Part shown: in pieces, positions 1 to 10,900 of the stretch
How positions within the stretch are numbered: position 1 is the stretch's first letter
Layout: each line of letters starts with the position of its first letter
NCBI GenBank assembly: GCA_947074205.1
Contig: CAMTOQ010000002.1
Coordinates: 62,001-126,000 of the forward strand
DNA from: an uncultured Bacteroides sp.
GTDB taxonomy: Bacteria > Bacteroidota > Bacteroidia > Bacteroidales > Bacteroidaceae
Direction of reading: 5' to 3'
DNA: 64,000 nt
Notes under the pieces: model-generated
What the model saw: only the letters and a program-made list of their open reading frames with translations
The model's database searches: none
Told to the model about the DNA's origin: nothing
Translations under genes and position numbers: made by a program

Positions 1-236
1 AATTTACAGCTGACGCTATCGGCATTAAAGTTGTTGCAGGGCCATCAGAAGCAACTGCCATTGGCAATGTGATGGTTCAAGCGATGGCTACCGGCGTGGT
101 AGACGGCATCCCCGCGATGCGAAAGTTGATTGATAGTTCAATCCCATTGAGTACTTATTTAGCCAACCATACGTCTGTATGGGAAAATGCATATACCAAT
201 TTTAAAAAATATAGCCATGAAAGAAGAATTAATTAA
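1..236 (+). CDS. rhaB: L-rhamnulokinase, C-terminal fragment (partial at window edge)
   Basis: The frame is open from base 3 and stops at TAA 234-236, giving the last 77 residues of a protein whose start lies outside the window. The piece contains GPSEATAIGNVMVQAMATG, typical of the C-terminal nucleotide-binding half of FGGY-family sugar kinases, where a conserved small-residue helix closes the ATP site. RhaB phosphorylates L-rhamnulose at O1 in the cytoplasm. Its end overlaps the rhaA start by 20 bases, so the two are almost certainly translationally coupled. Identity as rhaB rather than another FGGY kinase rests mainly on the rhaA-rhaT-rhaD context. Confidence 0.9.
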   Translation, partial: FTADAIGIKVVAGPSEATAIGNVMVQAMATGVVDGIPAMRKLIDSSIPLSTYLANHTSVWENAYTNFKKYSHERRIN

Positions 237-1470
237 AAAAGCGTATGAAATAGCGGTTGAGCGCTACGCTGCTGTAGGTGTTGATGTAGAAAAAGCAATG
301 GAACGTTTGCAAAACATCCAATTATCTTTGCATTGCTGGCAAGCTGACGACGTAGCAGGTTTCGAATGTGCTGATGGTGAACTATCAGGAGGTATTCAAG
401 CTACAGGTAACTATCCAGGTAAAGCTCGCAACATGGATGAGCTTCGCCAAGATATCCTTAAAGCTACAAGCATGATTCCTGGAAAACATCGTTTAAACCT
501 TCACGCTATCTATGGTGACTTCAACGGTGAAGTAGTAGACCGCGACCAGGTAGAACCAAAACACTTCAGAACATGGATGGAATGGGCTAAAGAAAACGAT
601 ATGAAACTTGACTTCAACTCATCATCTTTCTCGCACCCATTGAGCGGAAGCCTTTCTTTGTCTAACCCAGACGAAAAAATCCGCCAATTCTGGATTGAAC
701 ATACTAAACGTTGTCGTAACATCGCCAACGAAATGGGTAAATTCCAAGGTGATCCTTGTATCATGAACCTTTGGGTGCACGATGGCAGCAAAGACCAAAC
801 AGTATGCCGTATGAAATACCGTGAGTTGCTAAAAGACTCTTTGGACCAGATTTTCGAAACAGAATACGCAGACATGAAAGACTGTATCGAATCAAAAGTA
901 TTTGGTATTGGTCTTGAAAGTTACACTGTAGGTTCTAATGACTTCTATATCGGTTATGGTGTAAGCCGCAACAAGATGATTACTCTTGACACAGGTCACT
1001 TCCATCCAACAGAAAGCGTAGCAGACAAAATCTCTTCACTTTTGCTTTATACTCCAGAAATCATGCTACACGTGAGCCGTCCAGTACGTTGGGATAGCGA
1101 CCACGTAACAATCATGAACGACGAAACACTAGAGTTGGCGAAAGAGATCGTTCGTTGCGATGCATTGGATCGTGTACATATTGGTCTTGACTACTTTGAT
1201 GCTAGCATCAATCGTATCGGCGCTTATATTGTTGGTAGCCGCGCTACACAAAAATGTATGATGCAAGCTTTGCTTGAACCACTAGAAAAACTTCGCGAAT
1301 ACGAAGCTAATGATCAACTTTTCGAAAGACTAGCATTGCTAGAAGAATCAAAATCATTGCCTTGGAATGCGGTGTGGGATATGTTCTGCTTAAGAAACAA
1401 TGTGCCAGTTGGCAACGAGTTTATTGCTGAAGTAGAGAAATACGAAGCAGAGGTAACGTCAAAACGCTAA
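217..1470 (+). CDS. rhaA: L-rhamnose isomerase
   Basis: RhaA interconverts L-rhamnose and L-rhamnulose in the cytoplasm, the first step of rhamnose breakdown. I start it at ATG 217 (417 residues, MKEELIKKAYEIAVERY), the family's usual N-terminus, although the frame is open from an upstream ATG at 187; the upstream codons lie inside rhaB. The metal-binding core is plain: the segment GLESYTVGS, the LDTGHFHPTE stretch carrying Asp and His metal ligands, and LHVSRPVRWDSDHV. These match the E. coli RhaA active site closely. The length is that expected for the family. It is the second gene of the operon and is followed by rhaT after 31 bases. Confidence 0.97.
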   Translation: MKEELIKKAYEIAVERYAAVGVDVEKAMERLQNIQLSLHCWQADDVAGFECADGELSGGIQATGNYPGKARNMDELRQDILKATSMIPGKHRLNLHAIYGDFNGEVVDRDQVEPKHFRTWMEWAKENDMKLDFNSSSFSHPLSGSLSLSNPDEKIRQFWIEHTKRCRNIANEMGKFQGDPCIMNLWVHDGSKDQTVCRMKYRELLKDSLDQIFETEYADMKDCIESKVFGIGLESYTVGSNDFYIGYGVSRNKMITLDTGHFHPTESVADKISSLLLYTPEIMLHVSRPVRWDSDHVTIMNDETLELAKEIVRCDALDRVHIGLDYFDASINRIGAYIVGSRATQKCMMQALLEPLEKLREYEANDQLFERLALLEESKSLPWNAVWDMFCLRNNVPVGNEFIAEVEKYEAEVTSKR

Positions 1471-1501
1471 TTAACTACTATTTAAATACCATTTAAACGC
1501 C

Positions 1502-2533
1502 ATGAACACACTATTAGGGCTTATCATTATCGCCATAGGGAGCTTTGGGCAAAGTAGTTCTTATGTACCCATTAACAAAGTAAAGAATTGGTCGTGGGAA
1601 AACTTCTGGTTAACACAAGGCATCTTTGCTTGGTTAGTATTTCCATTTCTTGGCTCATTGCTAGCCGTTTCTGACGGAGCCAGCATCTTCGATCTTTGGT
1701 CTGCTGGAGGAGCGCTAGGCTCATTCTTCTACGGCACTCTTTGGGGAATAGGAGGACTCACATTTGGGTTAAGTATGCGTTACTTAGGTGTCGCACTCGG
1801 TCAAAGTATTTCACTCGGCACATGTGCCGCATTTGGAACACTGTTTCCCGCATTATTTGCAGGAGATGATCTTTTCCATGGCGAAGGATTGATGCTTCTT
1901 ATAGGTGTTTGTATCACGTTGGCAGGTATTGCTACAATTGGATATGCAGGAAGTCTTCGCTCGAAAAACATGTCGGATGAGGATAAAAAAGCTGCAGTGA
2001 AAGATTTCGCTTTTACTAAAGGACTTTTAGTTGCTCTATTGGCAGGTTTGATGAGTGCTTGTTTTGCACTAGGTTTGGATGCAGGTAGTGCTATCAAAGA
2101 GATGGCAGTAACAATGGGTGCCGAATCTTTATATGCAGGACTGCCCGTAGTATTCTTAGTGACACTTGGTGGTTTCTTTACTAATGCAGTTTATTGCATC
2201 CAACAGAACATAAAGAATAAGACCGGTAAAGAATACCTTGCATTGAATAGCAAGCAATTGTGCAACAACGTTTTGTTTTGCGCTCTAGCAGGTGGTCTTT
2301 GGTACTCACAGTTTTTTGGATTGGAGATTGGCAAAAGCTTCTTGGTGGATAGCCCAATACTATTGGCCTTCTCTTGGAGCATTTTGATGTCGCTTAACGT
2401 TACATTCAGCAATATTTGGGGAATTATCCTCAAAGAGTGGAAAGGAGTAAGTGGCAAGACTATTGGTATATTAATCCTTGGATTGCTGATACTGATATCC
2501 TCAATTGTAGTGGTAGCCTTGGCGCAACAATAA
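1502..2533 (+). CDS. rhaT: L-rhamnose/proton symporter
   Basis: A 343-residue polytopic inner-membrane protein with about ten hydrophobic segments and no signal peptide cleavage site, resembling RhaT of the drug/metabolite transporter superfamily. The opening, with GQSSSYVPINKVKNWSWE, and the internal WGIGGLTFGLSMRYLGVALGQS region are RhaT-like. Imports L-rhamnose with protons. It sits between rhaA and rhaD in the same direction, as in the rhamnose operons of gut Bacteroides. A perfect 14-base inverted repeat follows its stop, which may reduce expression of rhaD relative to the upstream genes. Confidence 0.95.
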   Translation: MNTLLGLIIIAIGSFGQSSSYVPINKVKNWSWENFWLTQGIFAWLVFPFLGSLLAVSDGASIFDLWSAGGALGSFFYGTLWGIGGLTFGLSMRYLGVALGQSISLGTCAAFGTLFPALFAGDDLFHGEGLMLLIGVCITLAGIATIGYAGSLRSKNMSDEDKKAAVKDFAFTKGLLVALLAGLMSACFALGLDAGSAIKEMAVTMGAESLYAGLPVVFLVTLGGFFTNAVYCIQQNIKNKTGKEYLALNSKQLCNNVLFCALAGGLWYSQFFGLEIGKSFLVDSPILLAFSWSILMSLNVTFSNIWGIILKEWKGVSGKTIGILILGLLILISSIVVVALAQQ

Positions 2534-2541
2534 AATAAAGG

Positions 2542-2581
2542 ATTCGCCGATTGACACTAAATAGCCCGTCAATCGGCGAAT
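2542..2581 (+). terminator. Hairpin between rhaT and rhaD (attenuator or partial terminator)
   Basis: Bases 2542-2555 pair perfectly with 2568-2581 (14 bp, 12-base loop), followed by TTATATAG and not a strong T run. Because rhaD continues the pathway 52 bases later, this is more likely an intra-operon attenuator or mRNA-stabilising stem than a full stop. Confidence 0.7.
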
Positions 2582-2632
2582 TTATATAGATTATAACGTT
2601 TAGAAAACTAACAAATAATTAAGTATTTCAAT

Positions 2633-3442
2633 ATGGAATCAATTTTAGATAGCCGCCCAGCATTAGCCAAAGAAATTGGCAGCGTGGCTGAAGTGGCTGG
2701 CTACCTTTGGCAAAAAGGATGGGCAGAAAGAAATGGTGGTAACATTGTAGTAAACATCACTGATCTTATCGATGAAGAATTAGCAGCACTTCCTGCAATC
2801 AGCGAAGTAAAGCCAATCGGTGCTGTTCTTCCTCACATCAAAGGTTGCTACTTCTACTGCAAAGGAACAAATAAACGTATGCGCGACTTGGCTCGCTGGC
2901 CGATGCAAAACGGATCCATCATCCGAATTCTAGATGACTGTGCTAACTACGAAATCATTGCCGAAGAACCTGTTATCCCAACATCAGAACTTCCTTCGCA
3001 TCTTTCAATGCATAATTATCTAATTAGCAAGGGCTCAAACTATAAAGCTTCTATCCACACGCACCCTATTGATTTGATCGCTATGAGCCATCACAAACCA
3101 TTCCTTGAAAAGGATGTTTTGACTAACTTGTTGTGGAGTATGATTCCTGAAACAAAAGCTTTCTGCCCACGAGGTTTAGGCATTATCCCTTATAAGTTGC
3201 CTAGCTCATTGGAGTTAGCAGATGCCACTCTAGCCGAATTGGATGATTACGATGTGGTGCTTTGGGAGAAACATGGCGTTTGCGCTGTGGCTGAAGATAT
3301 TATGGCTGCATTCGATCAAGTAGATGTATTGAGCAAATCGGCTCAAATCTATTTGACTGCACGTAGCATGGGATTCACACCTGATGGTATGAGCCAAGAA
3401 CAAATGCAAGAAATGACTAAAGCATTTAACTTGCCTAAATAA
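2633..3442 (+). CDS. rhaD: Rhamnulose-1-phosphate aldolase
   Basis: RhaD splits L-rhamnulose 1-phosphate into dihydroxyacetone phosphate and L-lactaldehyde. The 269 residues form one class II aldolase domain. Visible zinc and catalytic residues are Glu119 in PTSELPSHLSMH, His142 and His144 in SIHTHPIDL, and His214 in WEKHGVCA, equivalent to Glu117, His141, His143 and His212 of E. coli RhaD. The GGN motif near residue 35 binds the phosphate. It closes the rhamnose operon, with its own upstream hairpin and a shared convergent terminator downstream. No lactaldehyde reductase gene is in the window. Confidence 0.96.
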   Translation: MESILDSRPALAKEIGSVAEVAGYLWQKGWAERNGGNIVVNITDLIDEELAALPAISEVKPIGAVLPHIKGCYFYCKGTNKRMRDLARWPMQNGSIIRILDDCANYEIIAEEPVIPTSELPSHLSMHNYLISKGSNYKASIHTHPIDLIAMSHHKPFLEKDVLTNLLWSMIPETKAFCPRGLGIIPYKLPSSLELADATLAELDDYDVVLWEKHGVCAVAEDIMAAFDQVDVLSKSAQIYLTARSMGFTPDGMSQEQMQEMTKAFNLPK

Positions 3443-3467
3443 ATAACCTTGGAGATGAGGTTTATAC

Positions 3468-3523
3468 GGCCTTTAGGTGACTTTTATTAAAGTAAAACTT
3501 CAATAAAAGGAGATCTAAAGGCC
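3468..3523. terminator. Bidirectional hairpin between rhaD and the convergent AraC gene
   Basis: Outer arms 3468-3476 and 3515-3523 (GGCCTTTAG/CTAAAGGCC) and inner arms 3481-3488 and 3502-3509 (CTTTTATT/AATAAAAG) are both perfect. The right outer arm is also the stop codon and last two sense codons of the minus-strand regulator gene, so that coding end is part of the terminator. Confidence 0.75.
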
Positions 3524-4429
3524 ATTATTATAATCTTTAGAGAGGGAGCGATATTCTGTAGGGGTAACACCTACGCTTTTCTTAAAGCAAGAAAAGAAAT
3601 ATTCTGTGCTTCGATAGTTTAGTAAGAAAGAGATTTCCTTAATAGATTGAGAAGTCTCTAACAACAATTGTTTGGCCTTATGCAACTTCAGCTCTTGATA
3701 GTATTTAGCCGGTGAATACCCTGTGTACTCTTTAAACACCTTACGGAATAGAGAATAGCTAATATTGAGTCTCTGAGCCAACACTTCCACATCTACACTA
3801 GCGAAAACTTGTTCATTCATCATGATCTTAGCTTGTTCAATGATTTGATCCATAGAATTGGCTTCAAAGATCTTGTTACGCGATATAGACAGAACCATCC
3901 CCAAGATATGTAATAAAACACCGGAGAGGTATTGTTGAGCAGAATTCTTATCGGCCTTCGCAATCTCTATGGCCCGAACAAAGAGCTTAACAAGTTCTTC
4001 ATTAAGCCCTATATCCACTAGTTGATTTTCGCTTTCCAAGAAGCCATTGCGAAGCATATTCTCAATCAAAGGGCCCGCAAAACCAATATAATATTCGTTC
4101 CAGCCCGTTTCTTTATGAGGTTTATAGCTGTGCCATTGACCTGGATAAAGCATGATTAGATGGCCTTTGCGAATCTCCTTGTCATTAAAGCTATCAGTTG
4201 AAAACAGACCACTTCCTTCGGTTATATACACAAGATGAAACTCTTGCAGCACGCGCCCTTTTTGTGGGTTAAAAAAATAACCTGTAGGATGTTCCTTAAA
4301 CGGATAATTGGTATTAGGAGGCACAGTCTGCCAACCCACCGTGTTGACATACAATCCGTACTTCCTATCGCGTTCGTTGACTAGAAGATACTTAAAGCCG
4401 GCAATCGCCTTATCTAAATCGCCTTTCAT
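3515..4429 (-). CDS. rhaR: AraC-family regulator, probable rhamnose regulator
   Basis: A 304-residue regulator with an N-terminal cupin sensor (about residues 30-120, including FHLVYITEGSG and LYPGQWHSYKP) and a C-terminal pair of helix-turn-helix motifs (about 205-300, ending GYSPAKYYQELKLHKAKQLL and GVTPTEYRSL). AraC regulators next to Bacteroides rhamnose operons act as rhamnose-responsive activators, so control of rhaBATD is the natural inference, not something the sequence proves. It starts on the base after the trmD stop (TAG at 4432-4430, ATG at 4429), with no separate promoter visible, so it is probably transcribed from the trmD promoter. Confidence 0.85.
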   Translation of the reverse strand: MKGDLDKAIAGFKYLLVNERDRKYGLYVNTVGWQTVPPNTNYPFKEHPTGYFFNPQKGRVLQEFHLVYITEGSGLFSTDSFNDKEIRKGHLIMLYPGQWHSYKPHKETGWNEYYIGFAGPLIENMLRNGFLESENQLVDIGLNEELVKLFVRAIEIAKADKNSAQQYLSGVLLHILGMVLSISRNKIFEANSMDQIIEQAKIMMNEQVFASVDVEVLAQRLNISYSLFRKVFKEYTGYSPAKYYQELKLHKAKQLLLETSQSIKEISFLLNYRSTEYFFSCFKKSVGVTPTEYRSLSKDYNNGL

Positions 4430-5107
4430 CTACTCTTCAAGAAGATCTGGACGCAAACGACGAGTACGCTCAAGGGATTGTTGTAATTCCCACTCTTTAA
4501 TCTTAGCTTCATGACCTGACAGAAGAATATCGGGTACTTTCCAGCCATTGTATTCGGCCGGACGAGTATAAACTGGAGCAGCTAACAAATTATCCTGAAA
4601 AGAATCAGAAAGAGCAGACTGTTCGTCCGATATTACCCCTGGAATGATTCGCACAATTGCATCAGCCATCACAGCAGCCGCTAATTCGCCACCGGTCAGC
4701 ACAAAATCTCCAATACTAATCTCTTTAGTAATAAGGTGTTCGCGAATACGGTAGTCAATTCCTTTGAAGTGCCCGCAAAGAAAGATAAGGTTACCTTTCA
4801 AAGACAACGTATTGGCCATCTTTTGATCAAATTGCTCGCCATCAGGAGTGGTAAAAATCACCTCGTCGTAGTCTCTCTCGGCCTTTAGCTTGTTGATACA
4901 TCTTTCGATAGGCTCAATTTTCATCACCATCCCGGCAAAGCCACCAAAGGGGTAATCGTCTACACGACGATATTTATCATCGGTGTAGTCGCGTAGATTA
5001 TGAATATGAATCTCGGCAAGGCCTTTATTTTGAGCTCTTTTCATGATTGAACAGTTGAAAAACCCCTCAATCATCTCGGGCAATACGGTTATAATATCAA
5101 TGCGCAT
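4430..5107 (-). CDS. trmD: tRNA (guanine-N1)-methyltransferase
   Basis: TrmD methylates G37 next to the anticodon of a subset of tRNAs using S-adenosylmethionine and prevents +1 frameshifting. I start it at ATG 5107 (225 residues, [16 protein letters not shown]), the family's conserved N-terminus; the frame is open 12 codons further upstream but those codons cover the promoter. Knot-fold motifs are seen in [26 protein letters not shown] and [14 protein letters not shown]. Unusually, it is not in an rpsP-rimM-trmD-rplS operon here but is followed with zero spacing by an AraC regulator. Confidence 0.97.
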   Translation of the reverse strand: MRIDIITVLPEMIEGFFNCSIMKRAQNKGLAEIHIHNLRDYTDDKYRRVDDYPFGGFAGMVMKIEPIERCINKLKAERDYDEVIFTTPDGEQFDQKMANTLSLKGNLIFLCGHFKGIDYRIREHLITKEISIGDFVLTGGELAAAVMADAIVRIIPGVISDEQSALSDSFQDNLLAAPVYTRPAEYNGWKVPDILLSGHEAKIKEWELQQSLERTRRLRPDLLEE

Positions 5108-5140
5108 ATAGGTTGAATTTTGTGCAAAATTACAATTATT

Positions 5141-5148
5141 CAAAGATA
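5141..5148 (-). promoter_or_regulatory. Promoter -7 element for trmD-rhaR
   Basis: On the minus strand this reads TATCTTTG, a full match to the Bacteroides -7 consensus TAnnTTTG, 34 bases before the trmD ATG. No clear -33 TTTG accompanies it. Confidence 0.65.
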
Positions 5149-5154
5149 AACCTC

Positions 5155-5162
5155 TATTTTTG
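5155..5162 (+). promoter_or_regulatory. Promoter -7 element for ligA
   Basis: TATTTTTG fits TAnnTTTG and lies 23 bases before the ligA ATG. It is back to back with the trmD promoter, with only six bases between the two -7 boxes. Confidence 0.65.
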
Positions 5163-5179
5163 TCTTAAACAATCAATAA

Positions 5180-7186
<2,007 letters not shown>

Positions 7187-7247
7187 CATTTTAGTGCCTT
7201 ATACTTATTTTATTTTACGTAAATAATGGCTAAAAAGAAAATAACAT

Positions 7248-7255
7248 TACTTTTG
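7248..7255 (+). promoter_or_regulatory. Promoter -7 element for dapA
   Basis: TACTTTTG fits the TAnnTTTG consensus, 33 bases before the dapA ATG. Confidence 0.65.
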
Positions 7256-7288
7256 TGCCAAATTTAATACGAGGTTATTATTTCCACT

Positions 7289-8182
7289 ATGATACGAACC
7301 AAACTTAAAGGAATGGGTGTGGCGCTGATCACACCTTTCAAAGAAGACGAAAGTATTGACTATGATGCATTAGTGCGCATGGTTGACTACCTGATACAAA
7401 ATAATGCAGACTTTTTATGTGTACTTGGCACCACTGCCGAAACACCCACCTTGAGCGAAGAAGAGAAGAGAATCGTCAAGAAGACGGTGATTGATCGTGT
7501 AAACGGCCGTGTACCTATCTTGCTGGGAGTTGGAGGTAATAATACTCGCGCTGTTGTAGAATCGCTTAAAAACGAAGACTATACTGGGGTTGATGCTATA
7601 CTTTCCGTGGTTCCTTACTACAATAAACCTTCGCAAGAAGGCATTTACCAACACTACAAAGCAGTGGCGCAGGCTACTGAGCTTCCAATTGTTCTTTATA
7701 ATGTGCCTGGACGTACCGGCGTGAATATGACTGCCGCTACAACTCTCCGCATTGCTCGCGATTTCGACAATGTAGTTGCCATTAAGGAAGCATCGGGCAA
7801 TATTACCCAAATGGATGATATCATCAAGAATAAACCTACTAATTTTGAAGTAATTTCAGGGGATGATGGTATTACTTTTCCTTTGATTACGCTTGGAGCT
7901 ATTGGGGTTATCTCTGTAATTGGCAATGCATTCCCCCGCGAATTTAGCCGCATGACGCGCCTAGCGCTGCAAGGAGATTACAAGAACGCTTTAGCGATTC
8001 ACCATCGTTTTACTGAATTATTCGATCTGTTGTTTGTAGACGGTAACCCTGCCGGGGTTAAGTCTATCTTAAATGTGATGGGAATGATTGAGAATAAGCT
8101 TCGTCTTCCACTGGTTCCTACACGAATCACAACTTTCGAGGCTATACGCAAAGTTTTAAACGAGCTCAACATCAAGTGTTAA
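7289..8182 (+). CDS. dapA: 4-hydroxy-tetrahydrodipicolinate synthase
   Basis: DapA condenses pyruvate with aspartate semialdehyde, the committed step to lysine and diaminopimelate. The 297-residue TIM barrel shows the Schiff-base Lys166 in VAIKEASGN, Tyr137 and Arg142 in LYNVPGRTG, and the Thr pair at 48-49 in LGTTAETPT, which form the catalytic proton relay. The GTTAE motif and second-substrate arginine favour DapA over sialic-acid or KDG aldolases of the same family. It is monocistronic with its own promoter and terminator. Confidence 0.96.
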   Translation: MIRTKLKGMGVALITPFKEDESIDYDALVRMVDYLIQNNADFLCVLGTTAETPTLSEEEKRIVKKTVIDRVNGRVPILLGVGGNNTRAVVESLKNEDYTGVDAILSVVPYYNKPSQEGIYQHYKAVAQATELPIVLYNVPGRTGVNMTAATTLRIARDFDNVVAIKEASGNITQMDDIIKNKPTNFEVISGDDGITFPLITLGAIGVISVIGNAFPREFSRMTRLALQGDYKNALAIHHRFTELFDLLFVDGNPAGVKSILNVMGMIENKLRLPLVPTRITTFEAIRKVLNELNIKC

Positions 8183-8204
8183 GCTAGCACAATAGATACC
8201 TTTA

Positions 8205-8239
8205 AAAGGGCATTCCTGCTAATAATGGGAGTGCCCTTT
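8205..8239 (+). terminator. Intrinsic terminator after dapA
   Basis: AAAGGGCATTCC at 8205-8216 pairs with 8227-8239 with one G-U wobble, followed by AATTTTATG. Confidence 0.75.
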
Positions 8240-8268
8240 AATTTTATGTGAGAAGACGTATCTAAATC

Positions 8269-8667
8269 CTAAGCCGTTACGCCGCTGATACGAGATTTCA
8301 GAAGAGTCAGGAACTGTTCTTCATCTTCCACATTCTTAATGATATAAAAGCTTTTCTTGTTATTGGCTTCGATACAGTCTATACGAAAACCTTTAGTTTG
8401 TGAAGTAAGTTTAGTTACAGATGATAACGATATAATCTGTTTGCTACCAAATCCATTACTTATTACCAATGCATCATCCGTCACAATGTACTTTTTAAAA
8501 AGATTGGTATAGCAGACAGCGCAGGCAGTCAGGTAGAATAGCAGTGTATATACTCTATAATCTCCTATGATCACTGCATAAATAGGCAGAGCTAAAAGGG
8601 GAATAGAAATAATGTAGAAAATAGCTCTTATACGTTTTGAAAGAGTAAATACGACGTTTGTTTCCAT
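8269..8667 (-). CDS. Small membrane protein with PH-like domain, paralogue of the next gene
   Basis: A 132-residue protein with two membrane segments near the N-terminus (about 14-33 and 39-56), then a cytoplasmic beta-rich part containing YIVTDDALVISNGFGSK and SLSSVTKL. That arrangement is seen in small bacterial proteins with a PH-like (bPH) domain, although I cannot confirm the family. It begins METNVVFT, exactly like the neighbour at 8770-9165, and the two align over their full length, so they arose by tandem duplication. Function unknown; the conserved FIVTDNAL/YIVTDDAL strand suggests retained fold. Confidence 0.75.
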   Translation of the reverse strand: METNVVFTLSKRIRAIFYIISIPLLALPIYAVIIGDYRVYTLLFYLTACAVCYTNLFKKYIVTDDALVISNGFGSKQIISLSSVTKLTSQTKGFRIDCIEANNKKSFYIIKNVEDEEQFLTLLKSRISGVTA

Positions 8668-8709
8668 AACAATAAGCTTTAAAGGTAAGATATAATACGT
8701 TTAAAAGAG

Positions 8710-8752
8710 TAGTGTATCGGTAAATGCACTACAGTGCACTACTGAATGCATT
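8710..8752. repeat. Intergenic palindrome-rich patch
   Basis: Between the two paralogous genes lie nested short inverted repeats: GCACT-AC-AGTGC at 8726-8737, the overlapping palindrome AGTGCACT at 8733-8740, and outer arms AATGCA/TGCATT at 8723-8728 and 8747-8752. There is no T run, so a simple terminator is unlikely. Confidence 0.5.
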
Positions 8753-8769
8753 AAGACATTAATCCAGCG

Positions 8770-9165
8770 TTAAACACTTAACGAGCAACGCTTTTGTAGC
8801 AAAGAGTAGAATTGATCCACATTATCTACATATTTGAATATGCGGAAACCTTTTTTACCATTTCCACGAGTGTAGTTGATACTAAAGCCTTTCCCTTGTG
8901 GCGATATGCTTGTAATATGTGCTAATGGAATGATTTCCTTACTACCAAGTCCTCCCTTGACTATTAAAGCATTATCGGTTACAATAAATCTTGAAAAAGT
9001 GATAGCGTAAGACACTAAAGCTATAGGGATATAGAATAGTAACTTGTACAGCTTAAACTCTGCAAGAAAAGCTTGATACAGCCCTAAGGCTAGGACAACA
9101 AGGAGCAACACTAAAAAGAGAAGCCGAATACCTTTTGAGTTGGTAAAAACAACATTTGTTTCCAT
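8770..9165 (-). CDS. Small membrane protein with PH-like domain, paralogue of the previous gene
   Basis: 131 residues, METNVVFTNSKGIRLL at the start, two hydrophobic segments (about 14-32 and 39-58), then a soluble C-terminal half with FIVTDNALIVKGGLGSKEII and a GKKGFRIFKYV strand. Same architecture and the same first eight residues as the gene at 8269-8667, which lies 102 bases downstream. It has a -7 promoter box 33 bases upstream. No catalytic motif is visible and I do not assign a function; a membrane-anchored lipid- or protein-binding role is only an inference from the fold guess. Confidence 0.75.
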   Translation of the reverse strand: METNVVFTNSKGIRLLFLVLLLVVLALGLYQAFLAEFKLYKLLFYIPIALVSYAITFSRFIVTDNALIVKGGLGSKEIIPLAHITSISPQGKGFSINYTRGNGKKGFRIFKYVDNVDQFYSLLQKRCSLSV

Positions 9166-9197
9166 GAAAATTAGTTTTTAATAGATTAGTATATAGA

Positions 9198-9205
9198 CAA
9201 AAGTA
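9198..9205 (-). promoter_or_regulatory. Promoter -7 element for the small membrane protein pair
   Basis: Minus-strand TACTTTTG matches TAnnTTTG, 33 bases before ATG 9165. Confidence 0.6.
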
Positions 9206-9247
9206 AAAAAAGAAAGGAGCAAGGAAAAGGAATTAGGCTATTTTTTG

Positions 9248-9255
9248 TATTTTTG
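9248..9255 (+). promoter_or_regulatory. Promoter -7 element for proS
   Basis: TATTTTTG fits TAnnTTTG and lies 47 bases before the proS ATG at 9302; its position is one reason not to use the upstream in-frame ATG at 9245, which would precede the promoter box. Confidence 0.65.
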
Positions 9256-9301
9256 CACGTCAATTTTTAAGGCAAATAAAATTTCAATATATAATAGTAT
9301 A

Positions 9302-10795
9302 ATGGCAAAAGAACTAAAAGACCTTACCAAGCGTAGTGTAAACTACTCGCAATGGTATAATGATTTGGTGTTGAAAGCCGACTTGGCCGAACAATCGGCT
9401 GTGCGCGGATGTATGGTTATCAAACCTTACGGATACGCTATCTGGGAGAAGATGCAACGTCAGCTTGATGACATGTTTAAAGAGACAGGTCACGTCAATG
9501 CTTACTTCCCGCTACTGATTCCTAAATCTTTCCTAAGCCGCGAAGCTGAGCACGTAGAAGGCTTTGCAAAAGAGTGTGCTGTAGTAACTCACCACCGTTT
9601 GATGAATGACCCCGATGGCAAAGGAGTTGTAGTAGACCCCGAGGCAAAACTAGAGGAAGAGCTAATCATTCGTCCAACTTCAGAAACTATCATCTGGAAC
9701 ACATATCGCAACTGGATCAATTCTTATCGTGATCTTCCTATCCTTGTCAACCAATGGGCCAACGTGATGCGTTGGGAGATGCGTACACGCCTTTTCCTTC
9801 GCACAGCAGAGTTCCTATGGCAAGAAGGACATACAGCTCACGCTACACGCCAAGAGGCAGAAGAGGAAGCAGTTCGTATGCTACACGTCTATGCAGAGTT
9901 CGCAGAAAAGTTTATGGCTGTACCTGTAATCACTGGTGTAAAATCAGCAAACGAACGTTTTGCAGGCGCATTAGATACTTATACTATCGAAGCAATGATG
10001 CAAGATGGCAAGGCTCTTCAAAGTGGAACATCTCACTTCTTAGGCCAAAACTTTGCTAAAGCATTCGATGTACAGTTTGTAAACAAGGAGAACCAAATGG
10101 AGTACGTATGGGCTACATCATGGGGTGTTTCTACTCGCTTGATGGGTGCACTTATCATGACACACTCTGACGACAACGGCCTTGTATTGCCTCCTACACT
10201 GGCTCCAATTCAAGTTGTTATCGTTCCTATTTATAAAGGAGATGACCAATTGAATCAAATCAACGAAAAGGTAAACGGCATCGTGAGCAAGCTCAAAGCT
10301 ATGGGCATCTCTGTAAAATATGACAATGCAGACAACAAACGTCCTGGATTTAAATTTGCAGACTACGAGCTTAAAGGCGTACCCGTACGTTTGGTTATGG
10401 GCGGTCGCGACCTCGAAAACAATACAATGGAGGTAATGCGTCGCGATACACTTCAAAAAGAAACTGTATCATGCGATGGTATCGAAGAGTATGTAAAGAA
10501 TCTACTCGACGAAATCCAAGCTAACATCTACCAAAAAGCCCTAGATCACCGCAATTCTCACATTTCTAAAGCTGATACTTACGAAGAGTTCAAGCAAAAG
10601 ATTGAAGAGGGTGGTTTTGTTATGGCTCACTGGGATGGCACTCCGGAAACAGAAGAGAAGATTAAAGAGGATACAAAAGCAACTATCCGTTGTATTCCTT
10701 TCGAAACTTTCGTTGAAGGCGACAAAGAGCCTGGAACTTGTATCGTAACAGGTAAACCATCAGAATGTAGAGTAGTATTTGCTCGCGCTTATTAA
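9302..10795 (+). CDS. proS: Prolyl-tRNA synthetase, archaeal/eukaryotic-like type
   Basis: ProS charges tRNA-Pro. Starting at ATG 9302 gives 497 residues ([19 protein letters not shown]). Class II motif 2 and surroundings are clear ([35 protein letters not shown]), followed by the anticodon-binding domain ([12 protein letters not shown]) and a C-terminal zinc-like domain ending in the typical aromatic tail VVFARAY. There is no large editing insertion, so it is the eukaryote/archaea-like ProRS form common in Bacteroidota and not the E. coli type. Single gene with its own promoter and terminator. Confidence 0.97.
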   Translation: MAKELKDLTKRSVNYSQWYNDLVLKADLAEQSAVRGCMVIKPYGYAIWEKMQRQLDDMFKETGHVNAYFPLLIPKSFLSREAEHVEGFAKECAVVTHHRLMNDPDGKGVVVDPEAKLEEELIIRPTSETIIWNTYRNWINSYRDLPILVNQWANVMRWEMRTRLFLRTAEFLWQEGHTAHATRQEAEEEAVRMLHVYAEFAEKFMAVPVITGVKSANERFAGALDTYTIEAMMQDGKALQSGTSHFLGQNFAKAFDVQFVNKENQMEYVWATSWGVSTRLMGALIMTHSDDNGLVLPPTLAPIQVVIVPIYKGDDQLNQINEKVNGIVSKLKAMGISVKYDNADNKRPGFKFADYELKGVPVRLVMGGRDLENNTMEVMRRDTLQKETVSCDGIEEYVKNLLDEIQANIYQKALDHRNSHISKADTYEEFKQKIEEGGFVMAHWDGTPETEEKIKEDTKATIRCIPFETFVEGDKEPGTCIVTGKPSECRVVFARAY

Positions 10796-10819
10796 GAATT
10801 TTCTTAAACATATACTTGC

Positions 10820-10866
10820 AAGGTCTGCGCTATTTGTATCAACAAAGGCGCAGACCTTCTTTTTTA
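10820..10866 (+). terminator. Intrinsic terminator after proS
   Basis: Perfect 11-bp stem AAGGTCTGCGC (10820-10830) with 10848-10858, then CTTTTTTTA. Confidence 0.88.
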
Positions 10867-10900
10867 TCACAATTCTTCGTTTTTCCAACAAAAGTTTATT

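Noticed and set aside
187..216. Upstream in-frame ATG for rhaA at 187
   Set aside because: The ten extra residues fall inside the rhaB reading frame and are not family-like; ATG 217 gives the conserved MKEELIKKAYEIA start.
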